Under the pieces are notes generated by a model that searched no databases, was not told the origin of the DNA, and saw nothing but the letters and a program-made list of their open reading frames with translations. A program made the position numbers and the translations under genes. DNA of 20,601 nt from Cylindrodendrum hubeiense (taxonomy: Eukaryota; Ascomycota; Sordariomycetes; Hypocreales; Nectriaceae), in assembly GCA_014621425.1 (NCBI GenBank), contig JAANBB010000601.1:1-20601 (forward strand), written 5' to 3'. This document shows, one piece after another, positions 1 through 9,003 of this stretch (position 1 is the first letter of the stretch; each line of letters begins with the position of its first letter).

Positions 1-841
1 TGATGGAAAAAGCCAAAAAGCAACCAACCAGCCCTTCGGCCTAGCCCCGGTCCATAATTCCCAGTCCGTCCCATGGGCCATCGACGCGCTGTGACGCTGT
101 CGTCACGGCCGGATTGCGTGCTGCTGGAGCCTGGAGCCTGTCGGTCAGTGAAGCCAGGCCAGGGAAAGTCAAAGGCCCAGGCTCTTGCGCGCCGCCCGCT
201 GTCCACCGCCGCCATCCTGCCGCCGTCTGAAAGATCCCGTCGCTGCTGTCGTCGTTTTCGTCAAGCCATGAGTCGGTTTGCCGGTATCGTCCGTAGCCGC
301 CGATGTCATGGCGTGGTGCTTATCTTTGTCGTCGCTCCGTCGTTGTCGTCCTCACCTTGGCTGTCAGAGTCTCGTCGGCTCTGTGCCAGCACATTGCCGT
401 GTGTGGATGGTGTCGGTGGTGGTGGTGGGTTTGTTTGACAAAAGAGAGAAGAGGGAGGGACAGCAGGAAATCCAAGCGGCAGGACAGCGAGGTGACGACG
501 ACGACCGGGAGCGTGCACCTGCTTGCAGCTGATAGCTGTGCTCAGCCACCGTGCTGAGAGCCGCCGTCCCTCTGCTCCGTGCTCTGCTCCGTAGGGGGAG
601 CCCACTCTTTGAGGACACAGTGGCAAGCCGAGCCGAGGCAGGCTCTCTTCAGCGCTCGCAGCACGGCTTGCAGGAGCCCCAAGGCAAGTTGGCAAGGTTC
701 CATGAGTACCAGTGCGGCGCTCGTGGGTACCATGGTACGGCAACCCGCCATCTGCTATCGGGGTACTTCAGGGGCTTTAGGTCTGGACTGGGGTGCATGG
801 TGGGAAAAAAAGGAGATAAAATCACATATGTTGGGGCCGCT

Positions 842-962
842 GATTGGCCACATCCGCCTTAGCGCGGCCGCTAGGGTCGCCAAGCCTGCCAGCGCCGACG
901 CCACGGCCAGTGTTGTTGCCTGGGGTCTTCTGCCCGAGCGGGCTGCGGCCAAAATTATAAAG
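842..962 (+). promoter_or_regulatory. Putative distal promoter: CCAAT box plus TATA-like element
   Basis: TGATTGG at 841-847 is the reverse complement of CCAATCA, the usual fungal HAP/CBC (CCAAT-binding complex) target. About 110 bases downstream lies ATTATAAAG (954-962), followed by a CT-rich stretch. The spacing suits a promoter firing to the right, giving a start near 985-1010. Nothing coding follows for nearly 1 kb, so it would make a long TBP leader or a non-coding RNA. This is inference from motifs only. Confidence 0.3.
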
Positions 963-1759
963 AGCCAGCCCTCCCCTCGCCCGCCTGTTGGGAAAGTCTT
1001 GCGCGGAAGTCCCGACCGACGGCCCTACGTACCTATCACCTACGTCCGGCCTCATCATTTAATTTTTACCCTCCACGACGTCACACCCCCAACACACTCA
1101 CACACACACCCGGACAATACTTCGTCCACCCTCCATCTGCCTCTGCAACAAAGACTCTGACGCTTCGCGCCTCTCGTCTTGCATTGCAATCCACCTCTCC
1201 TTTGTCCCCTCTCCCATCTCACTGCTGCGTCGTCGCCCAGTCGACGTGAGCTCGCTCTCTAGTGTTGGAACAGAGAAGGACCAGGTGCCCGACATCTCTT
1301 GCGACCCAGGCCAAAGAACTGGAACACGTTCCTTGCCCGCCTCGCTCCTTACGCGCAATCGACCTCGTTGATCCCGACGAAGACCCGGAAAGCGAACCCC
1401 TTCGTTGCACTCCCTGTCGCCGTCGCCGTTACCATCAGGTCGTTTGCGTCTGTGTAGACCAAACAAATAAAAAGAAGTTGCTGTGAAGTGAAGAAGCCAG
1501 AGGTTATCGAGTCCTGGTTGCTGGTGGTTCATCCGAGCGATAAATACCGTCGCGACATCCATTCCGAACCGATCAACCGCTTTTGATTTGCGCTCCGACC
1601 TTCGCTGGCCGGTGTTGTTGAAGAATCAAAACAAATATACCTCTCTGTCCGAGCAGCTTTCTTGTAGGGGAGACATTCATTTGTTCATCTCCCACGCGAT
1701 TGGTAGGTCGCTTTTTCTGGTCTCTGAGTCACCGCACCTGCACCGCCACCCTCCCTGCC

Positions 1760-1767
1760 TATAAAAG
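1760..1767 (+). promoter_or_regulatory. Consensus TATA box of the TBP gene
   Basis: TATAAAAG is a full match to the TATA consensus and is followed directly by a pyrimidine-rich tract (about 1770-1815), as is common at fungal transcription starts. It lies 219 bases before the TBP start codon, with a probable short leader intron between. The gene product is the factor that would bind this site, so feedback control is possible but not shown. Confidence 0.55.
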
Positions 1768-1870
1768 GGCCATTTCTCTTCCATTTTCCAAACTTCCCTC
1801 CTCCATCATCTTTGGCGCACAACACCCGAGCCTAGACTCAACCCCATCGCCGACTCGCTCTACCACACCG

Positions 1871-1925
1871 GTAGGGCGCATCCGCAGTCACTTCGACGAG
1901 CGATGCTAACGCGCTTGCTGGTTAG
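1871..1925 (+). other. Probable 5' UTR intron of the TBP gene
   Basis: The 3' part is strong: a TGCTAAC branch-site match (1904-1910) sits about 15 bases before a TTAG acceptor ending at 1925. The best nearby donor is GTAGGG at 1871, giving a 55-nt intron, a typical length for this kind of fungus. A second donor, GTAGGT at 1703, would give 223 nt but would place the TATA box inside the intron. The acceptor is more certain than the donor. Confidence 0.4.
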
Positions 1926-1978
1926 ATTTGTTCAGCACGAATAAATACCGTTCGCGTCCCTCGATACCGATCCCAATC

Positions 1979-2905
1979 ATGGAAGGCATTCAGACGCACC
2001 CGTCGAACGCGGCGCAAGCTAAGGCCTTTACTGCGCCTGGATCGCTGTCGTTCCCTGGAGCCACCAACGAGTTGCCGCCGCCCGACGTCAACGGTAATGT
2101 TGTCCAGCAACCTGTGCCCAACGGCCAGCAGGCGGCAAATGGAAATGGGGTGACTCCCGCAACTCCTGCCGCAACGCCTGCCGCCAACCAAGGACCCAGT
2201 GGCATTACTCCCACTCTGCAGTATGTATCCTCCTGAGTTACTTTGACTTGCTCAGTGAGGCTGAACTCGCAACTTTCAAGAAACATTGTGGCTACAGTCA
2301 ACCTTGACTGCCGCTTGGACCTCAAGACTATCGCCCTGCACGCGCGAAATGCAGAGTACAACCCTAAGGTACTGCGCACTGCCTGTTGACTTGCTTGTTA
2401 CAAGTTGCTGACCCAAACAGCGTTTCGCCGCCGTCATCATGCGTATCCGTGAGCCCAAGACAACCGCTCTTATCTTCGCCTCCGGCAAGATGGTCGTCAC
2501 TGGTGCCAAATCTGAGGATGACTCCAAGCTCGCCTCGAGGAAATACGCCCGTATTATCCAGAAGCTTGGCTTCAACGCCAAGTTCACGGACTTTAAGATC
2601 CAGAACATTGTGGGCTCCTGCGACATCAAGTTCCCTATCCGACTTGAAGGTCTGGCATCTCGCCATCACAATTTCAGTTCCTACGAACCTGAACTGTTCC
2701 CTGGTCTCATTTACCGCATGATCAAGCCCAAGATTGTGCTCTTGATTTTCGTCAGTGGCAAGATCGTCTTGACTGGTGCCAAGGTCCGAGAGGAGATCTA
2801 CCAGGCTTTCGAGATGATCTACCCTGTGTTGCAAGGTATGTCATCATTCTTGGCTGTAATCATCATCTTATACTAACTCTTTTGTCAGATTTCCGCAAGG
2901 TTTAG
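1979..2905 (+). CDS. TATA-box-binding protein (TBP, Spt15-type)
   Basis: This is the TATA-binding subunit of TFIID, also used by RNA polymerases I and III. Coding exons are 1979-2220, 2281-2368, 2421-2835 and 2889-2905, joined over introns of 60, 52 and 53 nt with GT-AG ends and CTGAC/CTAAC-type branch sites; the product is 253 residues. Residues 1-80 form a variable Pro/Ala/Asn/Gln-rich tail. Residues 81-253 are the saddle, two imperfect direct repeats with matching segments [15 protein letters not shown] and [15 protein letters not shown] that carry DNA-intercalating phenylalanines. It ends in DFRKV. The ATG at 1979 has A at -3 and is the first in frame after the leader. The core is close to textbook, so identity is near certain; the last exon codes for only five residues plus part of a split Asp codon. 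Confidence 0.97.
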
Positions 2906-3920
2906 ACGCATCTCAGTTGGTTTGAAGCGTAACTGCTTCAACCAGCCGAATCCCACACACACCCCACCGACGTGTATGATTAGACAACCCGTCACGATAC
3001 CACGATTGCTTTTTTTGAACCATTTCTCCTGGGCTGTTTGGCATTCAACCACGCCAAACCCAGGAGCTGCGTTTGTATCATTTTTGAATCTGTTTTACTG
3101 CATTGCATCGGCGTTGGCGAGGAAGGCCAGGAAGGGGGATCATTTTGCGCGGATATCAGGGGACAAAAGAACAAGACTACTCATCCCGCGACACACATAG
3201 ATTGCTCGCGCCGGTCCTGTGGCGCAAGCGTTCACTTGACTAGAGCGCTTTTAATTATATCGAAGGGAATCGCTGAGTGGAGGAAGAGGTGAGCAGAGTT
3301 GCTGCTAGGAGGGCCGAAGGCCATGAAGAAACCAGGCTATCCGGGTTACTGGATTTGCTACAAACAAGAGAGCAGCACCGCGGCTTTGGTCGAGGCGGTG
3401 GTTGAGTCGCGAGCCTAGATGGTTCGAATCAGTCTACACCGTGGACACAAAGGACACAAGGGAATGTCGTCTGCGTCGCGTAGTTTTAGATACAAATCTC
3501 AACTTCTGAGTTCTCCAACGTTTTTGTTTTATCTGCCGTGAAAATCTCCCGTGATGACTTGCCTGGTCTGGTATCAACGCCCATAATACTCTCCACCTTC
3601 ATGCGACTTTGTCCCTCACGTGGCCAATTGAACTTACCGGGTATGTAAGGCTCAACAAAGTGTCGTAGGATTTTGCGTGCAGCTTCTACGGACGTAGTTT
3701 AGCCCCGATTCTCGGCAGGTCTCCTAGGCGCCCTAAACCGACCCCATGCGCGTTACCGTCGGCCAGCGCCGTGATCGGGATGTGGGAACCAACTGAAAAT
3801 TCAGTGGCGGAGATCAACGTCGGTTGATTCTTAAACCCCGTACTCCGTATCTGGTGAAGACACTCATTGTGAGTTCTGTCCATTGTCCATCCTCGTCACG
3901 TAGAACGTCCAGCTCGCGCA
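2906..3920. other. Intergenic region between TBP and the FAD oxidase
   Basis: This is about 1 kb holding the TBP 3' UTR and the oxidase promoter. I see no gene on either strand. It carries one near-copy of a recurrent intergenic motif (GTACTCCGTAT, 3840-3850) about 70 bases before the oxidase start codon. Near 3423 there is a TTCGAAT that resembles a tRNA T-loop, but no cloverleaf can be drawn around it. Confidence 0.7.
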
Positions 3921-5339
3921 ATGGCTCGTGCTGCTTCATCGATCCTTATCGTCGGATCCGGCGTCTTCGGCCTCGGAACGGCCTACGCTCTCACTCAACG
4001 GTCCTTGTTCGACAACACCTCCATCACCGTCGTTGACTGTGCTGGTGGCCAATTCCCTCCCGAAGATTCTGCGAGCGTAGACTCCTCTCGAATTATCCGG
4101 GCAGACTACTCAGACCGCGAGTACGCTGCTCTCGCCGCAGAGGCACAGAAGCAATGGCGTCAGCAGGCAGACCATGAGGTTGGCGGTCAGGGACGATACT
4201 CAGAATCCGGATTGCTCCTGTGCGCCGATACTCCTCCCAAGGATTATTCGTACAAGAAGTGCGGCATGGATTACACCAAGGAGAGCTGGAAGAACGTCGT
4301 GGAAATCGCCAAGGAGACGGGCTTGCCCCAAGACAAGATCAAGTTGCTCGAGAGCACCGAGGCCATGCAGAACTTCCTCAAGACTGACGGCCACCCTGGA
4401 GACTGGGGCTACATCAACAACCTGTCCGGATGGGCCGACGCCGGCCGGGGAATGAAGTGGCTCTATGAGAAGGCCAAGGCCACTGGCAGAGTGAACTTTG
4501 TTGATGCCAAAGTGACGGAGCTGGTGACGGAGGGTGAGCAGGTGACGGGCGCGAAGCTCGCCGACTCGACGGTGCTCAAGGCCGACGTGGTGTTTGTTGC
4601 CGCCGGTGCTTGGTCGGGTTCCTTGGTTGATCTGCGAGGTCGGTCTGAGGCTACTGGACACCCCGTTGCCTACGTGGGCATTACCCCCGAGGAGGAGAAG
4701 GCTCTCGAGAAGCTGCCCGTCGTTCTGAACCTGAGTACCGGCCTGTTCGTCATCCCCCCGCGAGATGGACTGCTCAAGTTCGCCCGCCACGACTTTGGCT
4801 ATGTCAACCCTACTCCCATCACGCGAGCGCTGCCTGTGTCGCACAAGGATAAGCGAGAGACTTTCCTCGCCTCGCAACCCTATACCTCCCGCATCGATGC
4901 CTCCGACCCATTCCCCGCAGAGGCCGACCAGGATCTCCGCCGCGCACTGACCGACCTGATCCCCATCCGAGGACTGGAGAATCGGCCCTGGAAGAAGACC
5001 CGCATTTGCTGGTATGCGGACACGCGCGACGGCGAGTGGCTCGTCGACTGGCACCCGGGCTGGAAGGGCCTGTTTATTGCGACCGGCGACAGTGGCCACG
5101 GATTCAAGTTCCTGCCCAACCTGGGCGACAAGATTGTCGACGTGCTGCTGGGCGATGGAGGCAAGCTGGCAGAGAAGTGGCGGTGGAAGGAGATGCCCAA
5201 TGACGGCGCTGGACGAGAGACGGACGGAGTCTACAAGGGACTCATCACTGAGGATGGTAGCCGAGGAGGCCAGATGTTGGTGTTGAAGGACGAGCTGGCT
5301 AAGGGCCGGGCCCAGAATGTTGTGAAGGCCAAGCTGTGA
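3921..5339 (+). CDS. FAD-dependent amine/amino-acid oxidase (sarcosine / fructosyl-amino-acid / saccharopine oxidase family), peroxisomal
   Basis: This is a 472-residue flavoenzyme of the DAO/MSOX superfamily, predicted to oxidise the C-N bond of a secondary amine or modified amino acid with release of hydrogen peroxide. The N-terminal Rossmann motif is G12-S-G14-V-F-G17, with acidic D39 ending the second strand. The C-terminal FAD segment is RICWYADTRDGEWLVDWHP (361-379), then GDSGHGFKFLPNLG (389-402). By analogy with MSOX and fructosyl-amino-acid oxidases, Cys363 may bind flavin covalently and Lys286 (in LLKFARH) may be the oxygen-activating lysine; both are alignments by eye. It ends in AKL, a type 1 peroxisomal signal preceded by basic residues, which suits a peroxide-forming oxidase. 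No intron is needed; the ATG has G at -3. Saccharopine/pipecolate oxidase (S. pombe Fap1/Fap2-like) and fructosyl-amino-acid oxidase are the leading options. The substrate cannot be decided from sequence. Confidence 0.88.
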   Translation: MARAASSILIVGSGVFGLGTAYALTQRSLFDNTSITVVDCAGGQFPPEDSASVDSSRIIRADYSDREYAALAAEAQKQWRQQADHEVGGQGRYSESGLLLCADTPPKDYSYKKCGMDYTKESWKNVVEIAKETGLPQDKIKLLESTEAMQNFLKTDGHPGDWGYINNLSGWADAGRGMKWLYEKAKATGRVNFVDAKVTELVTEGEQVTGAKLADSTVLKADVVFVAAGAWSGSLVDLRGRSEATGHPVAYVGITPEEEKALEKLPVVLNLSTGLFVIPPRDGLLKFARHDFGYVNPTPITRALPVSHKDKRETFLASQPYTSRIDASDPFPAEADQDLRRALTDLIPIRGLENRPWKKTRICWYADTRDGEWLVDWHPGWKGLFIATGDSGHGFKFLPNLGDKIVDVLLGDGGKLAEKWRWKEMPNDGAGRETDGVYKGLITEDGSRGGQMLVLKDELAKGRAQNVVKAKL

Positions 5340-5659
5340 AAAGGACCCGAGGAAAGTCCCTCATTGTGGCCACACAGTTGTATGAACGATATTTTTCCAC
5401 GTAGCATTGAATTGGATTGAGACTTTAGCCTCAAAGCGCCGTTTAATCAGATGTTGACCCGGCGCCGAGACAGACGTCAAGGTGCTCAGCGTTTACTGTC
5501 GATCATATGCATGTATCGAGGCGTATGCAACAACAAGGTATTCGCAAAGGCGCCCTCACAATTGCGACAGCTTCCTTACATCTCTCCCGCGACGAGCCCC
5601 ATTTACCTCCACGCGCAAACGCCGGCAATGTACTGACGCCAAGGACACATCCGACCATC
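5340..5659. other. Short intergenic spacer, oxidase to SR140-like gene
   Basis: These 320 bases must hold both the 3' UTR of the oxidase and the promoter and leader of the next gene. No TATA consensus is obvious. An ATG at 5507 is in frame with the downstream gene without an intervening stop, so a 51-residue N-terminal extension is formally possible. Confidence 0.6.
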
Positions 5660-8059
5660 ATGTCCTCCGGCAAGGGATTCTCGGAGTTCCCCGATCTGGA
5701 AGCCAAGCTCCAGAAACCGACGAAGCAGTCCGCGTTCGAGCGACAAAAGGCCGAGGCAGAAGCGAAGCGCCAACGCGAGGCCGCCGAGACCGCGGCCGTC
5801 TACAACGAGTTTGTCAAGAGCTTCGACGATGAAGAAGATGGATATGGCGCCCCGAACCGCTTCGCGCCACCACGACCGCGCCCGGGCTTCGGCGGCCCGG
5901 CCCCAGGGCCTGGTGCCGGCAAACGACACTTTGGTACATCAGCGCTGAAGAGCGGACCGGGGAGTCTGGGGCCGCCGTCATCGTTTGGCAAGAAGCGCTC
6001 TTTCCAGGACTTTGCACGGGCTCCTAGAGAGAAGAACGGGCCTGGATTCGAAGACAGTGGCGCCGGCCCGCTCTCTGTGCCGAGGGCGTTTCATTCGAGT
6101 GACGATGAGGATTCGGGCGACACAGGGAATCGCGCGGAGGAGAAAGCCATAGCGAAGCCAACGCTGCGACTGTCGAATATGCCCCCCGGAACGTCGCCAG
6201 CCATGATCAAGGCGTTGATCCCCGAGAACCTGACTGTCGAGAACGCCAAGATTGTGCAGCCTGTTGGACGTGGGAGCTTCGAGAGGAAATGCACCATTTC
6301 CATTGTTACGCTCTCACAAGACACACCCGCGAATGAGATTGATGTAGCTGTTACTGCTCTCCAAAACCGATACCTAGGCTACGGATACTACCTTTCACTC
6401 CATCGACACCTTTCTTCTGCGGTTTCTACCTCGGCCGTGCTCCCCAACCTCGGCTTGTCTTCGTCCTCCTCATCGCATCCATTTGGAGCCAAGCCGGTGG
6501 AACAACCGTCGGCGCCAAACAATGCGGCTACCCAGCAAGGCTTTCACCGAGGGTTCGCGCCTCCAACCTCGTACGCTCCTCCTGGTGCGGCCGTCAGCCG
6601 AACCAATCTCCTGCACGTACCCGTGAAACCGCCACAGGATGTGCGAACCATCCAACTGATCAGCAAGGTTATCGAGGGAGTTTTGGAGCAAGGCCCAGAG
6701 TTTGAGGCACTGCTAATGACAAGACCCGAGGTACAACGAGAAGAAAAGTGGGCTTGGATCTGGGATGCGCGAAGTCTAGGCGGAATTTGGTATCGATGGA
6801 GATTGTGGGAAGTTGTGACGGGCTCTCAACGGGCACAGAGGAAAGGCAAGTATATGCCTCTATTTGACGGCAGCCATGCGTGGAAGGCCCCTGAAAAGAA
6901 CCTCAACTTCGAATACACCACCAAGCTCGATGAGTTTGTTTCGGATTCAGAGTACAACTCTTCCGACGAAGAGGATTTTGAAGAAGATGGGAAGCGAGAA
7001 AACCAGGACGGAGAAGCGGAGAAGACTTTTCTCAACCCGTTAGAGAAAGCCAAGCTTACCCACCTTCTCGCGCGGTTGCCGACATCACTGTCCAGGTTGA
7101 GGAAAGGAGACATTGCTCGAGTGACGGCCTTTGCCATCACCCACGCTAGCCGTGGAGTGGACGAGGTTGTGGACACGATTGTTTCCAATGTCGTGAAGCC
7201 GTTTGCCTTGACAGGCGCGAACCCCGAAAAGAAGCCCGAACCCAAGGAGCCACAGCAAGGCACCGGCCAGGACGAATCAACTACGAACGAAGGCACCGAT
7301 ATCAGTGCTGCAAGCCTAGTAGGATTGTACGTTGTTAACGATATCTTGTCATCCTCCGCAACGTCAGGCGTCCGGCACGCATGGCGATTTAGACAACTCT
7401 TCGAAACAGCGCTCAAGGACCGCAAGGTTTTTGAGTCGCTGGGTCTGATGGCAGAGAAGCTGAAGTGGGGTCGTCTACGAGCAGAAAAGTGGAAGCGGAG
7501 CGTTGGTTTAGTGCTCAACCTGTGGGAGGGATGGTGCGTGTTCCCTAATGAGAGCCAGGAGCTATTTGTGCAAAGCTTCGAGAACCCGCCTTCGTCAAAC
7601 GCAGGGGAGAAGACAGATGATGGAGAGACGAGGGGGAAGTGGAAGATTGTAGACGCATCACAGATGAGCGAGGGAGAGGCTGGCGCTTCATCGGACCGGA
7701 TGCTACCTGTCTCGGCAGAAGAGGTCGACGTACCAGGAGAAATTATCAACGACGACGATATTGCAGGGGAGCCCGTTGAAGAGGAAGATGTGGAAGGTGA
7801 ACCGATCGACGAGGACGATATTGAAGGCGAGCCGATTGAAGAGGATGACATCGAAGGGGAGCCGATTGAAGAGGATGATATTGATGGGGAACCGATGGAT
7901 GAGGATGAAGCCGTCGGGACAGACCCACTTCCCCATGAACCTCCAGAGTCAGCAATAGAGCAAGCAGCGGAGGCCTTACGGACTGGAGGATCGGCGCGGA
8001 AGAGGATGCGTGCAGTGGATATGTTTGCGGATTCTGACGAGTCTGATAAGGCGCCTTAG
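5660..8059 (+). CDS. U2 snRNP-associated SURP-domain protein, SR140/U2SURP-like
   Basis: This is a 799-residue, intronless, probably nuclear pre-mRNA splicing protein associated with the U2 snRNP. Visible layout: conserved basic N-terminal helix rich in K/R/E/A (about 20-55, SAFERQKAEAEAKRQREAAE); Gly/Pro-rich linker (60-140); degenerate RRM (about 167-255, ending in LQNRYLGYGYYLSLHRHLSS, typical of fungal members); SURP module (about 330-385, with ISKVIEGVLEQGPEFEALLM and WAWIWD); CID-type helical domain (about 458-640), which in this family can contact the polymerase II C-terminal domain. Residues 701-750 are five acidic decapeptides of the type IEGEPIEEDD. I see no C-terminal RS domain, unlike the human protein. 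I chose ATG 5660 because MSSGKGFSEFPDLEAKL matches my recollection of how fungal homologues begin and it has A at -3. The upstream ATG at 5507 would add 51 unlike residues. Confidence 0.88.
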   Translation: MSSGKGFSEFPDLEAKLQKPTKQSAFERQKAEAEAKRQREAAETAAVYNEFVKSFDDEEDGYGAPNRFAPPRPRPGFGGPAPGPGAGKRHFGTSALKSGPGSLGPPSSFGKKRSFQDFARAPREKNGPGFEDSGAGPLSVPRAFHSSDDEDSGDTGNRAEEKAIAKPTLRLSNMPPGTSPAMIKALIPENLTVENAKIVQPVGRGSFERKCTISIVTLSQDTPANEIDVAVTALQNRYLGYGYYLSLHRHLSSAVSTSAVLPNLGLSSSSSSHPFGAKPVEQPSAPNNAATQQGFHRGFAPPTSYAPPGAAVSRTNLLHVPVKPPQDVRTIQLISKVIEGVLEQGPEFEALLMTRPEVQREEKWAWIWDARSLGGIWYRWRLWEVVTGSQRAQRKGKYMPLFDGSHAWKAPEKNLNFEYTTKLDEFVSDSEYNSSDEEDFEEDGKRENQDGEAEKTFLNPLEKAKLTHLLARLPTSLSRLRKGDIARVTAFAITHASRGVDEVVDTIVSNVVKPFALTGANPEKKPEPKEPQQGTGQDESTTNEGTDISAASLVGLYVVNDILSSSATSGVRHAWRFRQLFETALKDRKVFESLGLMAEKLKWGRLRAEKWKRSVGLVLNLWEGWCVFPNESQELFVQSFENPPSSNAGEKTDDGETRGKWKIVDASQMSEGEAGASSDRMLPVSAEEVDVPGEIINDDDIAGEPVEEEDVEGEPIDEDDIEGEPIEEDDIEGEPIEEDDIDGEPMDEDEAVGTDPLPHEPPESAIEQAAEALRTGGSARKRMRAVDMFADSDESDKAP
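7760..7909 (+). repeat. Five in-frame 30-bp repeats coding acidic decapeptides
   Basis: Period is 10 codons, residues 701-750 of the SR140-like protein: IAGEPVEEED, VEGEPIDEDD, IEGEPIEEDD, IEGEPIEEDD, IDGEPMDEDE. Gly-Glu-Pro is invariant and each unit ends in three to five acidic residues. The two central units are identical in protein but not in DNA, suggesting selection on the peptide rather than only recent slippage. Confidence 0.9.
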
Positions 8060-8987
8060 AGCGGACTCGGTGTTGGAAGCGTTGTAGCATATTTGATGAA
8101 ATGAATGTCACGAAGACACCTCACGGTGAACAATCCTCAGCGTCCTATCCAAGCGAGAATCGCCAGCTATGTGGCTTGTTAGTAGTTGGGATCTCCAAGG
8201 CGAGAAATGGTTGGGTGCAGGCGATGTAGTATGGCGCCATAGGCCGGCGCTTCTTCAGCAGGCTTAGTCTAACGATAGAACTAAGCAATGACATTAGGCA
8301 ATCGATCTCCCATGTGGGGTACTCCGTACAGAAATGGGGGGGGGTTTCTGAAAAGGAATTCGCAGATGATGATAAGAGAGGTGCTGTCTTAGGACTGGAA
8401 CATCTACTTATGTATTCTGTTGGACACTGCAGTCGAGTTTAAGATCCAGTAAGGGTGTTGAGACGCTCGAGCCGCATCTGTTCCTGGAAACGCAGCTTGT
8501 CTCAATGGAGAAATAGCACAGGCGGAAGGGAACCCTGAGGGAAGATCTATGATGTGCCGTGTGTCGAGGCGCCGATGAGTAGCGGCCGCACATGGTGTAC
8601 TGCGGTGGGCTCCGGTAGGCGCATGCGGGATGTGGTCCAGCTGCTGACGAGAACCGGCGCCATCGTTGGTCGGGGCAGGTGCGGGACAATTGGAAAGGCT
8701 GTGAGCATCTCATCCCATGGCGTGCACTCATGACAGAGGGCCCATGCCCACGGCGGATATTGGGAGGGGACGGGGTCATGGATCATGGATGGCCATGGAT
8801 GCCGGTGGTGGTGTTGATGCGCCGTGGGCCAATGGAAACTTGCTCACTCGGCTGGGTTGGCCGGATGGAGACGTTGCGGTTCGGTTGCAAGGTGGAGAGC
8901 ACAAAGGCGGACGAGGAGGAGAGGGCGGGATCAATAAAGAAGAAAGGAGAGAAGGAGAGAAGGGTGGCGAGGGGCGAGATGGAGTGT

Positions 8988-9003
8988 GCATGTGCGCACA
9001 TGC
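8988..9003. repeat. 16-bp perfect palindrome
   Basis: GCATGTGCGCACATGC reads the same on both strands and is flanked by a purine-rich tract on the left. It could bind a dimeric regulator or form a small cruciform; function is unknown. Confidence 0.8.

Larger units (their letters stand above)
1..1978. other. Upstream non-coding region and leader of the TBP gene
   Basis: No frame here reads like a conserved protein; the open frames on both strands are short, Ser/Arg/Pro-rich and lack recognisable motifs. The stretch holds a reverse CCAAT box (843-847), a TATA-like element (ATTATAAAG, 954-962), an ACGTCA (CRE-like) site near 1078, a CA-rich run near 1093-1111, CT-rich tracts from about 1780, a consensus TATA box at 1760 and a probable leader intron. 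I read it as the promoter and 5' leader of the downstream TBP gene, possibly with a second distal transcription start. A non-coding transcript starting near 990 is an alternative that cannot be excluded. Confidence 0.6.

Noticed and set aside
1098..1562. 154-codon minus-strand open frame in the TBP upstream region
   Set aside because: No recognisable motif, Arg/Glu-rich low complexity, and it opposes CT-rich leader-like DNA.
3395..3440. tRNA-like T-loop (GGTTCGAATC near 3421)
   Set aside because: The T-stem has a mismatch, no acceptor stem can be paired, and no anticodon arm is seen, so a tRNA gene is not supported.
4200..5099. 299-codon open frame antisense to the FAD oxidase
   Set aside because: It is a shadow of codon usage in the sense gene, with no motif of its own.
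6826..7851. 341-codon open frame antisense to the SR140-like gene
   Set aside because: It lies wholly inside a well-supported gene; its Ser/Pro repeats are the reverse reading of the acidic decapeptide repeats.
8408..8779. Minus-strand open frame upstream of the copper-fist gene
   Set aside because: Random-looking composition with several competing frames; no support as a gene.
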